Shown piece after piece: positions 11,901 through 23,800 of a DNA stretch of 64,000 nucleotides. Numbering within the stretch: the first letter of the stretch is position 1; the number at the start of each line of letters is the position of its first letter. The position numbers and the translations under genes are program-made. Origin of the DNA: Letharia columbiana (lineage: Eukaryota > Ascomycota > Lecanoromycetes > Lecanorales > Parmeliaceae); assembly GCF_014066305.1 (NCBI RefSeq), contig NW_023501043.1, positions 248,001 through 312,000 of the forward strand. Direction: 5' to 3'. Under the pieces are notes generated by a model. That model was not told the origin of the DNA. It saw only the letters and a program-made list of their open reading frames with translations, and searched no databases.

Positions 11901-13542
11901 ACTTGTCTTGCCATTTGATGAGAAACTGGCGTTGCATCAAAGCCCAGATCTGCAGGTAGAACGGCGCAGCATAGACACTGGACTTCATCGTATGCTTCTG
12001 CTTGCCTTGTTGATGCGCGGTCTCAAATTCGGTGTAGACTTCCTTTTCGTTCTCGAGCTTTTCACGGTAGTCAACCATCTCTTCTGACAGCTTGGTCGCG
12101 AATATGGATTCATCGAAGGCTTTCGCAAGGGAGTCAGGGTCGTGCGGGGCATTGGATTCGGACATTCCAGATGCATATTCACGTTCAAATGAATCAGTGC
12201 AGCCGGTAAGATAGTCCGGGGTGGTCTGTCTGGGCTTTTCCTTGAAGCCGAGCCCTTCAAAGTATGCCCGGGCTTCCGTCGCAGGACCAAAGAACACTTG
12301 GCGGCCCTCGTCTATGACCATCACTTTGTCAAATTGGTTGTAGATGTTCTCACTAGCTTGGTATAGCGAGACAAAGGTGGTTGTTTTGTAGATGTTGGTC
12401 ATAATTCTCAAGGACTTGGCATAGTCCAACGCCGTTGAAGCATCCAATCCTCGCGTCGTATTGTCCCAAGCGCATATGCACGCTGACGTTACCATCATCT
12501 CCGCAATGGAAACTCGTTTTCTTTCACCTCCGGACACACCTCGCATGTAAGGATTGCCAACGATGGTGTTGATGGTGTGTTCAATGTTGAACATCTTGAG
12601 GAGCAGGTTCACCACCTTTTTCTTGAACTCCCCTTTGGACATTCCACCAGGCCGTTTGCCAGGGGTCTTGACGTCTAGAGCAAAACCCAGCGTCTGGCCA
12701 ACTGTGAGTGTAGGATTGTGTATATCATCCTCCCCATTGTAGACAGCTTCTCCTCGGTAGTATTTAGCGAAGGTCTTGGAATCGTATGGCCCGTACAGCA
12801 CTTCTCCGTCAATGCCCGTGTATCCAAAACGTTGATTGGCTATGACTTTCAAGAACGTCGTGCATCCTGAGCCTGGCCTCCCCAACACCAAAACCATCTC
12901 GCCGGGTAGGACCACCCCTCGAAAGTTTCTCAAAATGTCGAGATCTCTTCCTTTCTTGCCATATCCAAAGATATGCATCGCCGTCCCAACAACGTTGAAG
13001 AAAGATACAAAGGCCTCAGGGAAAGTCTTGACGATGTTCTTGACACCCCCAACACCTCGGACCGTAAGACCCTCCCATACGAGGCCAATGTGCTTTGACT
13101 TGATCCCGGCAGCAACGTCCTCATCTTTGGTGCCTCTCAATGTCTGCTCCAGATCCCATGAATCTACCTCAGACTCCGTTGAGCTCGTTGGCTCCTTCTC
13201 GATGTCCTTCTCTTTCAATCCACTGCCTCGGCTCAAGATACTTCCGTGGCTTGGTCTCCTTGATATTGTCTTGCTTTTTTCCGATATGCCGGAGAGCTGA
13301 CGACTCAATTCTGCGAACTCGGCTTCTGCGCGGCCAACGGAGACGCGATTCTCAACCGGTTCATTGGGTTGTGGAGGGGGAGGGTGGTGTGCCTTGAGAT
13401 CTTCGACCTCGGCGATGGTATCAGGCGTCGAGGCGTCAACCTCCTTACTTGCTTCTGGATCTGCTTCAGCAACGGCATTTGGTGGTTTGGAAACGCCGTG
13501 CTGGTGCGATCCTTGGATCAATTCGCCAAGAGCTTGCATCAT
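8991..13542 (-). CDS. PDR-type (ABCG) full-size ABC multidrug transporter
   Basis: A 1500-aa pleiotropic drug resistance pump of the plasma membrane in the fungal (NBD-TMD)x2 order. Exons are 13542-9355 and 9305-8991. The intron (9306-9354, 49 bp) has a GC donor: ATG|GCAAGT to TACAG, giving GGM|VVTELHDRPV, the expected family sequence. NBD1 has the degenerate fungal Walker A GRPGSGCTT (near residue 221), signature VSGGERKRVS and WDNTTRGLDA. NBD2 has canonical GASGAGKTT (near residue 900), a degenerate signature LAVEQRKRVT and FLDEPTSGLDS. Each half is followed by six-helix hydrophobic segments and the large extracellular Cys loop before the last helix (C-terminal exon). The start is the ATG at 13542; a second Met follows directly. 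It is presumably an efflux pump for azoles or natural products, and could export the product of the nearby cyclase. Confidence 0.95.
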
Positions 13543-14536
13543 GGGCAATCCTTGGCTTCCAACGGATTATGCGGGCAATGTCAGACGGGTATGCAGGTCA
13601 GGTCAGACATCAGCTGAACCTATGAGAATGCCACTTGCGCAGCATGAGATGTCGACAATTCAAGCAAAAGAAGGCGAGTAGGAAGGATGAGAAGGAAGAA
13701 GAGAAATTGGCCACAAGCGAATGAGCAATTGATTGGGTTGAGAATAAGCAGCCCATGCCCTGGAAGATTTTAAGATTCGGACTTAGTAAACATCTGCATG
13801 AGTCATGCAGCATTATCGCATGACTCGTTATCCAGATCTGATTACGTAAATCACAGAGCACTAAGATATGTCTTGGCACGATAAACATCCAAGCTTCTGT
13901 TAGAGTACTTTAAGGAGTTGGTTCTGGATGGCAGCACTACATATACTTCAGCTTCGTACGTACTCATTGAACGCGTTGTAATAATGCCGGGACTATGTTG
14001 TTGACAGGTTTGATGGTCCTGAATTTATCATGCTTGCCGCTTCTAGAGGCCAGGATTTTCTGGGAAGAAGAGAAGTGATATCAGCCTATCCAGATGTGCA
14101 TCTAAGCGCCATCATTGGAGGCTCCCAGAGTGACTCTCGATGAACCCCAATTGCCGTTGTTGAATGATCCAAACTTTTTTTTACAGCCACCGCCAAAGCA
14201 AGCTCTTACAACCACGTGGCGATTAGCGTCGGCGGTGGTGTCGGTATAAAATACCTCTACCGTCTCAAAGTGTGATAATGTGCGAGGTGCATATCTCGTG
14301 AGTGGTCTTGCATATATGCATGCAGGTATCTGGATCTGGATTAGTGCATAGAGTTACCGCATAAGCGAAACATCTCACAACTCCTTTGACTCACCGAGTA
14401 ATGTCCAATGACGGTCTCTATCACAACCGAACTCTTCAAATTATTCAGTCACTCGGTCACAACACGGTCAAAGTATCTCCCCATTGACTACTTCTCATTC
14501 CAGACTTCCTGTTGCTAGGCACCTCATCAGGACATC
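13543..14536. promoter_or_regulatory. Shared divergent upstream region (ABC transporter / PRISE-like reductase)
   Basis: About 1 kb between two divergent starts, so it should hold both promoters. On the plus strand TATAAAAT lies at 14245-14252, preceded by CGGCGG at about 14231. I see no palindromic PDR-element-like site that I would trust. Co-regulation of the two genes is inference from the head-to-head layout. Confidence 0.4.
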
Positions 14537-15946
14537 ATGGCTCGGTCCGCATCAGCAACTGGCGCTCATGCATTGGTATTCGGCGCATCCGGTCTAGCAG
14601 GCTGGGGCGTTGTCGACCAGCTTCTTTCCAATTATCCCGCCCCAGGCGCTTTCTCACACGTCACAGCATTAGTGAACCGGCCTTTCAGCGTCGCCGACTC
14701 TTGCTGGCCCGATCCCTCGCCGTCACGACCGAAGCTCCAGTTGGTCTCTCATGTGAATCTGTTGAAGGGGTCAGTCGAGGATTTCACAGCTTTTCTAAAG
14801 TGTGAAGTCGAAGATATTGGGAGTGTTACGCATGCATTCTATTTCGGTGCGTGTTTGACCTTTGAAGGCGATTCGACTACCCATAATAAACGCTATAAGC
14901 GCACAAGTCTCCAACTGACATGAAAGCTTTCTTGGCATTCATCAGCTTATAAGCAGGAGCAAGAACCTGATGTCGAAACCAAGGTCAATCGTGACATGAT
15001 TGAGCGTGCAATCGGCGCCCTGAACATTCTTTCACCAAACCTAAAGTTCGTGGTATTACCCAGCGGTACCAGGGTGAGCTTTTCACAATGAGCGCCCAGA
15101 TATTTTGGTCTATCGAGGCACTGAGAGCCCTACACAGGGTTATGGCATTCACATTCCTGGTGGAGTCTTCAAAGCCCCTTTTAAGGAGTCCATGGGCCGA
15201 TTGCCAGAGCCAATCGCCAGCAACGTTTTCTGCTTTGCGCATCAAGATGCGCTCGAGGAGATGAGCAAAGGGAGAAATTGGACGTGGTGTGAAGTCAGAC
15301 CAGATGCTATCGTAAGTAGAGAGTACATTCAACTGTAGCGCGTTTCATCGTTCTCATACGCAATGTTTTCTTCAAAAAGATCGGCTTCGTCCCAAACGGC
15401 AGCACCTTCAACCTCCCAGCCCACTGGGCTACCTACCTCTCCTTGTACGCTCTTGTCGAGGGAAAAGGCGCCGAAGTCCCCTTTCCCGGTACGGTCCCTG
15501 CCTACAATTCCCTCTTCAACGATGCTTCCGCAGACATCATAGCTAAATTCTCCATCTGGGCTTGCCTGCACCCCGAGAAGTGCGGAGGCGGTGAGTTGTT
15601 CAATATCGCAGACCAGGCCCCTCCTTCACGCATGAGCGAACGCTGGCCGGCTATTGCGAAATACTTCGGCCTCGAAGGCGTTGGCCCGGATATTGACGGT
15701 AAGGACGTGCTGAAGCCGGGTGAGTATATCGAGAAGCATAAACAGGTCTTGGAAGCGTGGGGCGGGAAGGGTAGTAGGGTTTTCAAAGCGGAATATCTGG
15801 ATGAGTACGGCTATCATTTTACATTCGATAGGCATATGATCTTAGAGAAGACGAGAAAGGTGGGGTTTGAGGAGGAGATTGAGCCGAACACGTCTTGGTT
15901 CAAGGCGTTTGATCGATTGAGATTGGCGGGTATGATACCGGGGTGA
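14537..15946 (+). CDS. PRISE-like NAD(P)-dependent reductase (progesterone 5-beta-reductase/iridoid synthase family)
   Basis: An atypical SDR/NAD-epimerase-fold enzyme of about 392 aa. Enzymes of this family reduce activated C=C bonds of enones, for example in steroids. Four exons join in frame: 14537-14846, 14946-15073, 15138-15311 and 15380-15946, with GT-AG introns of 99, 64 and 68 bp. The nucleotide-binding loop is FGASGLAGWG (residues about 14-23). Family features include LKFVVLPSGTR, the WTWCEVRPDAI segment leading into IGFVPNG, and GELFNIAD near W and Y residues. The C-terminus GFEEEIEPNTSWF...DRLRLAGMIPG is typical of fungal members. There is no signal or membrane segment, so it is probably cytosolic. 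Divergent from a PDR pump and close to a triterpene cyclase, a steroid- or triterpenoid-enone substrate is an attractive guess, but the family is common in fungi with unknown substrates. Confidence 0.85.
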
Positions 15947-16294
15947 GAGGCTCTGACATTGCATGAGAACATCGGCCATGATGGGCCATCCATTCTTTTC
16001 ACAACAAGAGTTTGGGAAATGAAAACAAGCATTCGCTCGTCATATAACCTGCCAATCTACGTATGTAGCGACTAGATACGCGTACAGCGACTACGATACG
16101 TATACAGCAACTGCGACACTAAACGCTAACTTCACCCTATCCATCGACCATCGCCCCAACTCCGACATTGCAGACAAAACAAACAATTCCCCCCTACCTC
16201 CCCCCTTCCCAAAACCCACCCCGCCCAGCTCCCCCCTCACCCCCATCCTCCTCCCCCGCCACGTCTCCTCAACATCCCCCTCCTCCTCCCCTCT
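15947..16294. other. Intergenic, includes pyrimidine-rich tract
   Basis: About 350 bp after the PRISE-like gene. A CT-rich stretch at about 16187-16310 resembles low-complexity leader DNA. I see no gene on the plus strand. Confidence 0.3.
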
Positions 16295-16504
16295 TCAACC
16301 ACCTTGGCCTCCCGCATGGTGTACTCCTTCCTGATCTTCGACACTGTGACGAGAGCGGTGGGGTAGGTCAGTGTCACGGATCCGAGGCAGCGCGAGGATG
16401 GGCAGGGCTACCACCAGGTTCAGGTGGCGCAGCGGGAGGTGAGGGTGGGTGGGGGCGAATATGTGGTCGCGTTGGGGGAAGGTTGTGTATTGGAAGTTGC
16501 ACAT
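16295..16504 (-). CDS. Possible small Cys/His protein, 69 aa (doubtful)
   Basis: A short minus-strand frame starting MCNFQYTTFPQRDHIFAP. The start resembles the MC...CGH openings of small fungal zinc-binding-like proteins, and a plausible relative lies just downstream at 17014 on the other strand. Most of the frame after residue 20 is unremarkable and could continue through an intron I cannot place. It may be a degenerate paralogue or a chance frame. Confidence 0.25.
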   Translation of the reverse strand: MCNFQYTTFPQRDHIFAPTHPHLPLRHLNLVVALPILALPRIRDTDLPHRSRHSVEDQEGVHHAGGQGG

Positions 16505-17013
16505 GGTGGGGTTGTGGGTGGGCTGTGGATCGTTGGGTGTGAGGAGAGGACTTGGTTGTGGTTGTGGTTGAGCGGGGAGCGTGTGTGTGTTTGGGAAGAG
16601 GAGTTCTTTGCTGTGAGGAAATCTGTGTACTTTCACTGTCAAGAGTCGTCCGTCTCTTTGGTTGACAACCTTATTGTCATCGCTCAAAGCGATTTGAGAA
16701 TAGTTTATTGTCATCCTATATCGAAGTATGTTTACGCCCAGGAGTCGTGAAGACAATGAGGAAAATGAAGTCAAAACTGGGTGTCTTGCGTCCAAAAGGT
16801 GCGACAACAATGGCCTTTGTATCGACAAAGAATGAGTGATGACAATGGCGGAATTCAAAAAATTTGATATTTCCCCCCATCGTCCTCACCGTTCAACTAC
16901 CGTTCCCTGATAATCCAACTTCATCAAGAAGCATCACAACTCACAATCCACCCCACTCATTCCAGGCCGACCCCCGAAAGAAATTCATACCCACCGCAGC
17001 AAACCCTCAAACC

Positions 17014-17403
17014 ATGTGCACCGCGAAAGCCCAAATCGCAAAATGTGGTCACACAGTCGATTACGAGATCATGATCCCCTGCAAGAACCACCCGGGCAGC
17101 GGGCCCCCTTGCGCCGCCTGGGACGAAAACCAAATGAACAAAGTCCTCTTGATAGACTACCCTCCGGTTTGCATTAAGTGTCATCTTCAGAAAGAGAAAA
17201 TGCTCTGCAGGCAGTATGTCGATGCGGAAAGAGATCTTGTGAGGTTTGCGGAGCGGAGGGATGGGTCGCCGAAGGAGATTTGGGAGGAGAGGTTAAGGAA
17301 TGGGGTTAGGATGCAGGCTGATGTTTATGAGTTGGATGGGAAGGTTGGAAGGGAGGGAGCGTGGCGGGAGGAGACGAGGAGGTTTGATTGGCGTAGGGTT
17401 TGA
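17014..17403 (+). CDS. Small Cys-rich hypothetical protein, 129 aa
   Basis: A single frame from the ATG at 17014 (MCTAKAQIAKCGHTV) to TGA at 17401-17403. The first 70 residues contain spaced Cys and His residues: CGH, PCKNHPG, PPCAAW, CIKCH and LCRQY. This layout is consistent with a small zinc-binding module. The C-terminal 55 residues are charged and helical (DAERDLVRFAERR onward). There is no signal peptide, so it is probably cytosolic or nuclear. An open frame upstream extends to 16864 without a better start, and I chose the internal ATG because Met-Cys openings with CGH are common in this type of fungal protein. The function is unknown. Confidence 0.55.
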   Translation: MCTAKAQIAKCGHTVDYEIMIPCKNHPGSGPPCAAWDENQMNKVLLIDYPPVCIKCHLQKEKMLCRQYVDAERDLVRFAERRDGSPKEIWEERLRNGVRMQADVYELDGKVGREGAWREETRRFDWRRV

Positions 17404-18658
17404 GTCTGTAGGTTGGAGGTGGTTGGGCTGTCAGTGGGTGACTCTGAGTGTTGCACAGTCTTACGTCTTTAAGTCGCTGCTCAAGCTTTCATTGTTCATG
17501 ATATGAGTTGTCTCATGAGAAGCTGCTTACCTTCGTTGTGCAAGTGACGGGCAAGCTGATTGGCTCTGAAATTCCTGCTTTCGGTTGGACATTGAGAATC
17601 AGGGTATATTTGTTGACGGGAGGAGACATGGCACGCATAAGGTAGGAATAGAGAGTAAGCTCACGCGAAGTTGCCGCAAGAGCTGCCCCCTTCGTTTTTC
17701 CGGAAGCGACAACCCGTAGATTGCGTCGAGGAGTAGAGAAAAGGCCCTCGGATTTCAGAATACCAAGATCAGGAGAATGACTGCCTGGCGAGGATCAGCT
17801 AGCACTTTCGAGAACGACGCAATGCAACCGTAATGCATGTGAGAGAAAGTCTGTGTTTAGGGGGTATTGTAGATATACAACACAGGATCAAGGATAGCGA
17901 CGAACTGAATGTACCTGATGTGACAGATTGCAACACGCGGTAGAAGCATACTACGTTTTTCCACAGGCTCTTCTCTAAGCCCGGACTTGCGTTCTCCTGT
18001 ATACAGAGTATATGGCACTCACTTCCGGGTTTTCCCCAACAATATCTGCCCAAGGTCGACTGCTTTTGGAAGTGCGCTAGTGCCGGGCGACGCTGGTCTG
18101 TTCCTCTTTCGGGAGTGGACTTTTCGAATCACGAGATTTGTCAGCCGAGCATCTGGATCGTGACATTCCTGCTGCGATATAGCATGTCGTTACGCCACAA
18201 AGCCGTCATTGTCTGCGCGAAGGAGCCCGTAAGCGTTTTTGTCCATTGTAAAGAGACTTTCCTCTTTTTTATATTCAACCCTAGACTAGCGACTTCCGAG
18301 TCATTGGAATTTCTCTAGTTATTACAACGGAGATCGGCCGTTCCTCGAAGTCTACATCAGAAGTCGGCATACAGGGAATTGCTTCGTATTGCTTAACGCT
18401 CGCTCTTCTTGCCCTTTGATTGTCAGCTTCCGCAGGTATACTGCCCATGTCGACTGCCATACTTGTGTCGATGACCATGCTCGAGGTTGCGGAGGGTTGA
18501 TTAACGATGAAGGATTACCCTTCAAACGATCAGAAGGAAAGGCTGGCAGCCGAAAATTTCTGACCATCAACGCAATGAACATTGGCAAGGACGATCCTAT
18601 TCGATACTATCAAAAGGCCACAAGCACATGGATTGATTGAGAGCTCGGGCATCGGGCA
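17404..18658. other. Intergenic, 1.25 kb, no gene seen
   Basis: Short frames on both strands lack recognisable domains or consistent starts. I see no repeats, tRNA or transposon sequence. Confidence 0.35.
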
Positions 18659-19791
18659 TCATGCCTGACCACAGCACTTCTTGAATTTCCGACCTGACCC
18701 ACATGGGCATGGACTGTTGCGGGCCGTAGGACGCGCAATTATGCCACTGCCGGTATTGCTACCACCACTTTGTTGTTGTTCAACTCTGTCCACAACCCCC
18801 TTCAACGTCCTATCAGTGCCTTCCAGACTCGCGATGATCCGCCGTACAGAGATACCATCCCCATCCTTAATGTCCAGAGTTCCGCCATGTTCCAGGAACC
18901 ACTGCAAAGCGCGGCCCGCTTTTTCATGCGCTACATGATCGTAAAGGAGCTGGACTGTGGTAATATCGTGGGCGGCTATTGCGCCAAAGCGGTCTCTTCG
19001 ATTGATATCGGCCCCAGCATCGAACATGAGCTGTGCAAATTCGGGGTCGAAGTAGGGCTTCTGGGAGATGGAATGCATCAGAGCTGTGGTACCAGATATG
19101 TCGGTTCCTGTCATTAAGAGGTCAGCACCACGTCCGTTGACCACAGCTTTACGGGTGCAAGTCACGTATTGGTATCGGAACATGGTCAAAGGAACAGTTG
19201 AGATCACACAACACGATAGGGTGAAATCCCTCGCTACATACCGTCAACAGGAACTTTGGCCGTGTCAACAAGCCATTCCGCAATAGCAATGTACTTATAT
19301 CGTAGTCCAGGATTGATACTTGTAAAAGCGAGCAGCACAACATAAACCGGAATACGAGTTGGACCCCATTTGACTTTGAACAATTCCTGTGCCGCTTCAT
19401 ACTGCCTGCCCTCGAAATGCTGGATACGGCTTTGAAAGTGCTCTTGGAAAGCGGTAAGACTCCCGTCCTCGAACAGAATACCATAGGAATCTTTGAGGTC
19501 CCTGTCAGGGTCCATATAGGCCGTGGAGCAGTAATTTCGCATTCTCATGGCTTCTTCACCTGAAAGAATATCTGAAGAGGCGAAGAGTTGTCCTAGAGGC
19601 CTGCGCATTGACGAATTATTAGCGCCTCCCTTTGCCTCGTGAAATGGCAGCGTACCTGGACATTGTATCGGAGTAAGCTGCTGGTATCTCGAAAAATGGT
19701 ATAGTATACGGGTTGGAAGACGGTACTGACGTATAAAAGGTGGTGCAGTGTCGGGCGGCAGACCGCACAATCCTAACAATTTCTTTCCCAT
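18659..19791 (-). CDS. Ankyrin-like protein with C-terminal SEC-C zinc motif, 332 aa
   Basis: Exons 19791-19242 and 19107-18659 join across a 134-bp GT-AG intron to give VPVDG|TDISGTTALMHS. After the join come ankyrin-type segments (TALMHSISQKPYFDPEFAQLM, then DAGADINRRDRFGAIAAHD, then FLEHGGTLDIKDGDG). The last 20 residues are a textbook SEC-C motif, NSPCPCGSGRKFKKCCG, which binds zinc in SecA C-termini and many unrelated proteins. A protein-interaction adaptor is likely, with no known substrate. The first 60 residues are uncertain: a possible further 3n intron (GTCAGT to GTCCAG, about 19669-19732) would remove an unconvincing stretch without changing frame. It is divergent from the GT69 gene. 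Confidence 0.7.
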
Positions 19792-20253
19792 CGCTCTTTC
19801 CCTATTGCTGATTACTGGAGGTGCTGATTACTGGAGGTATTCCTTCCTCCTTCCTAGCCCACAGGCTACGTGCTTTATAAAACATCTTGCTCAGACGCCC
19901 CCGATGCTACAAGGATCCAAGGTGGAGAGTGAAGTCCTAGATCCATTCTTTTCTGCATCTCGATCAGAGCGCATAATTTCAGCAATTGAGTTACAGTCGT
20001 CTTGTTTCCAATCATTAGCGTCTACAATAGAGTACGGAAGATCTGCCGGCCCGATATCAGCTCCGTTCCTGTACGGCAGGGCTGCATATGTCCTCGCTGT
20101 CTTCTCCGTTGGTGCCGTGAGCGTGCCATCCGCTTGATTGTTGGATTCACCGCGTTTCCATCATCTTTTCATGATCATGACCCACTCGTTTGAGGAGTTG
20201 GCAGTCTGCTGTTCTTTGGGGGAACAAGACCGCTTCCATTCCTCCGAATCGCC
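19792..20253. promoter_or_regulatory. Divergent upstream region (ankyrin/SEC-C gene and GT69 gene)
   Basis: About 460 bp between two divergent starts. It contains a short direct repeat, two adjacent copies of a GATTACTGGAGGT-like 13-mer at about 19809-19837. No other regulatory site is recognised. Confidence 0.35.
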
Positions 20254-21517
20254 ATGAAACGAACCTCCCTTCGGCGCTTCTCCAGATCCTCTCGGACCAG
20301 AGTCTTTCGGGCCACGCTTCTAGTCCTTGCTCTCTTCTGCTTAATCGACGTCTTGTCCTTGATCTCCGCTCGTCAGCACCAAAACTTGCCTGCGAAGACC
20401 CCCGACGTCCGCGGTCAGAAGATATTTATCGCCAGCATCCATTGGAACAACGACCCGATCCTTCGAAGCAATTGGAATCAGGCTGTGCTTGGATTGGTGG
20501 ACTACTTTGGAGCAGAGAATGTCTACGTATCAGTATACGAGAGTGGAAGTTGGGATGACTCAAAGGAGACGCTGAGGGTCCTGGACAACGATTTGGAAAG
20601 GAAAGGAGTACGACGGACTGTCAGGCTCAATGAGACGACCCACGCCGACGAGATGAGACAGCCAGAAACAGACGGCTGGATACAGACTCCGAGAGGCAAA
20701 ACAGAGCTTAGACGAATACCATACCTGTCCAAGCTGCGCAATTTGGCTTTAGAGCCACTCAATTACTTAGGAGACGGCACGAAGTTCGACAGGGTGCTGT
20801 TTCTCAACGATGTAGTCTTTACGGTGAGGATCCCCATCGCTGCCTACTTTGGATTTTGTTGACACTTGCGGTCAGACTGAAGATGTGGCTACATTAATTG
20901 CAACCCGAGACGGCGACTACTCCGCTGCCTGCTCTCTGGACTTCGCCAAACCGCCTCATTACTACGATACATTTGCGTTGCGCGACGATGATGGACACGA
21001 AGCCATAACATCTACATTTCCATACTTCAGATCCAAGGCTTCCCGCAGCGCCATGATATCAGGCCAGCCTGTACCGGTGCAGAGCTGTTGGAACGGAATT
21101 GTTGCATTCGATGCGGCTCCTTTCTATGACCCACACCGCTTGAAATTCCGCGGCGTATCGGATTCTCTCGCTCTTCACCACGTTGAAGGCTCTGAATGCT
21201 GCCTCATACATGCTGACAATCCTCTCACCCAAAGCCATGGCGTCTGGCTCAATCCCAACGTGCGCGTGGGCTACAGCCCAGAGGCCTACGCCGCAGTCAA
21301 ATCAGCCTTAGCGTGGCCTTCAATGTATCAGAGTCTGTTGGGCATTTGGTCAAACCGTCTGTGGCGTTGGACGACCTCAACCAAGATGAAGTCGGTGCGG
21401 ATCACCAGCAGACTGAAATCTTGGTCCGAAGATGGTGCGGATCGTTCGGAGCCTGGAATGTTTTGCTTGATCAATGAGATGCAAGTCTTGATTGAGAATG
21501 GATGGGCTCACGTATGA
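20254..21517 (+). CDS. CAP59/CMT1-family alpha-1,3-mannosyltransferase (GT69)
   Basis: A type II Golgi glycosyltransferase of 403 aa, from exons 20254-20823 and 20876-21517 with a 52-bp GT-AG intron. The join gives LNDVVFT|TEDVATL. A basic N-terminus is followed by a signal anchor at residues about 19-38. The GT69 signature IFIASIHWNNDPILRSNWN comes next, then NVYVSVYESGSWDDSKE, GKTELRRIPYLSKLRN, FDRVLFLNDV, DGDYSAACSLDF and PVPVQSCWNGIVAFD. The family includes Cryptococcus Cmt1 (alpha-1,3-mannosyltransferase) and Cap59, which act on capsule or cell-wall glycans. In ascomycetes the exact acceptor is mostly unknown. There are no frame problems. Confidence 0.92.
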
Positions 21518-22021
21518 GACGGCAAAAAGGATGGACTGTTTGATGCCAAAAAGGTCCAAGGCAACAGTACACCAGGTCAGCAAACGCACATTTGTGACAA
21601 ACAGCTTGCTGATTGCTCCTCACCGATATGGCCTTGGACACTCGATGTATAATATTTTTCAACCCATTTGCAGCGTCTACAAAAGACCCATTAACTGGCA
21701 AGCAACGACTTCCGTCAAGTACAAACGACTTTCCTGGACGGTAAAATCGGCTAGAGATGGGTAAGTTGGCAGCCAGATTGACGATGTAGCCTGAGCAGGC
21801 ATATGGACATTTACGTGAGACAACGCACCGCGGTTGATCTGAACACTCTATTAACAAGCAACCACTTATACAATTTCACGTTGTGAAAAGCACAGTCGCC
21901 CTCAAATGGAAACCTCCACTATCGATGCCTTCAGTAACTCTAACTTTGTTCTGATGCTGCCCTCAACCAGTCTATATGCTCCGCATTCCTTACCGCCTAC
22001 TTATGTCTGCTCTGTAATCCC
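21518..22021. other. Intergenic between convergent genes
   Basis: About 500 bp with no convincing frame or repeat. It separates the 3' ends of the GT69 gene and the secreted-protein gene. Confidence 0.3.
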
Positions 22022-22826
22022 TCAACCCGTCTGCACACCATCCAAAGTCATAATGTCGGAATTATTCAAACCAAGCGAGTGAACAGGAAAGCCACCAGTG
22101 ATCTCATTGAGTTGAGAGTTTGTCGACCACACAAATACCCCCATTGCAGAGTTCTTGCCTTGGCATTACGACTCCAATCAGCTATTTTTCCAAGCCAGTG
22201 TCATGAGAAAGAATTACCGGTCATAAGCCAACCCGCTGATTTGGAGACAATGCATGCCGTCTCAATACTCCTCGCCGCACTCCAGATATCGCGATAGGTG
22301 CTCACGTCCGTCTGGGCTCTATTATATTTTGTGCCTGCCGGCAGTTGCCCGGGTTGGAACCAATCCAGCATCATGATCGTTAGAACACAAGTTCCTAAAG
22401 AGCATCAATTTCCCCTCCGCCTCCACCAACAGAACAACAACATTTTAAACGGCGGATCGACTTACTGAAGATATACTTTCTCGGCGTTCTCTGGGAATCC
22501 AACGAAGACCTCGTCGGCGACACCCCCAGCGCAACGAACTCATAAGCTACATCCGGGTGCTCAAGCACTTCTCTGAAATAAAGCTGTTGCACGGCGATGT
22601 AGCAGTCTTCGATGACCCAGTCATTGGAATTCCAGCTGGGATATTTTGTGGTGCTGGCGCAGTTGCCGTTGTCGCTGGCGTTAAGGGGTAAGGAGGGGCG
22701 GAGTGGTGGAAGGGAATAGATTGGTTGGGAGGGAAGGGGGGATGTCGCTGGTGCGCATTGGATGACCTGGAACAGCATGGACGACAGCAATGCTGCAATG
22801 CTGGGATAGCTATGAAGGGAGGGCAT
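22022..22826 (-). CDS. Small secreted Cys-containing protein, 224 aa
   Basis: Three exons: 22826-22466, 22394-22218 and 22158-22022. The introns are 71 and 59 bp, with GTAAGT and GTAATT donors. A signal peptide covers residues about 1-24 (SIAALLSSMLFQVIQCA), followed by a Pro/Ser linker. The mature part reads NGNCAS...YPSWNSNDWVIEDCYIAV, HPDVAYEFVALG, QRTPRKY, CVLTIMMLDWF, ETACIV and AMGVFVWSTNS. This pattern of a DCYxAV block, a TPRKY block and a final GVFVW block is one I associate with secreted hypothetical proteins of ascomycetes with no known function. Continuity of these blocks across both introns is the main evidence that the gene is real. It could be an effector candidate, but nothing shows activity. 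Confidence 0.75.
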
Positions 22827-23514
22827 GATGGAAGCTCCAGGGCTTTGGCCGCCCCACCTGTCAATGGGTGAATGGTATATGGAGGAAGGATGAAGTACAT
22901 AAGAGCATTCGAAGCAGCTTTATATCTCCCCCGCTCCCTCAAAATGCCCGAGAATATCCTTATCAGAATCCTCCTTTCGGCAATACCTCATGCGAGCAGT
23001 CGACCGATGATAATCACTGATATACAATCCCTGGACATCCCACGCCCATGAAACAAATCCCACGCATTTCCTCCGATTATGCATGGCATTGCCTGGATCT
23101 GCTCGGTCTAACAGGTACATTACCCACCTTTTCTCCCCGAGAGTGTCCATCTGGCAGCAGCAGCTTTGGGCGCATAGAAGAGTCGCGAATGGCGCTTCGG
23201 CGCTACTGACGACAATGAAAAGATAAGGAATAGCTTCTTGAGCTGCTGGGGATGCGCGCCATTGGCAGCGGTAGGGGTCCCGCAGGGTGAAACAGATCTC
23301 GATGATGGGATTTTGGAAAGTTTCGGTGGAGAAAGATGAGGAGGTGCAGCTCTAGTGGCTGTCTGGGATACAATGATACCTATCGCACACGCTGAGGTCG
23401 AAATCTGCTGCTTGGATTTCTATCATGGATTGCTGAATGGTTCTGAATAACGCCCGAGACCCCTTCGCTGAAATGATATCGCATTATTTGAAGACCGTCT
23501 ATGATCACCCTGTT

Positions 23515-23733
23515 CGATCCATGAAAATACGCTGCCTTAACGTGTCTGATCCGTGAAAGAATGCACCATCTCCCTTATCGATCCATCCTTCACTGCCATG
23601 TGTACACCCTCTCAAATGTATTCGATCCACCAACAACGCAACTTCTCCGGCACTGACCCCTCCGTCTCGCCAGATGTACCAAGTCTCAACCGTATTCGAT
23701 CCGTCCAAACCGCAGCTTCCTCACCATCGATCC
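23515..23733. repeat. Six degenerate CGATCC-centred repeats
   Basis: Copies of (T)YGATCC followed by (A/G)T or ACC occur at 23515, 23547, 23579, 23623, 23697 and 23728. The first three steps and the last are 32, 32, 44 and 31 bp; one gap is 74 bp. Flanks share fragments such as TATTCGATCC and CACTGCC, so this looks like a decayed tandem array with a unit of about 32 bp. Confidence 0.4.
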
Positions 23734-23800
23734 ATCTCTTGCTGCATGCCATGCCATGTGTACACTGCACCGCCCTTATATCGCGCCGCTGGTGTCGTGT

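Noticed and set aside
9087..13397. Numerous plus-strand frames opposite the ABC transporter
   Set aside because: They are antisense shadows of a 1500-aa protein with every family motif in place on the minus strand.
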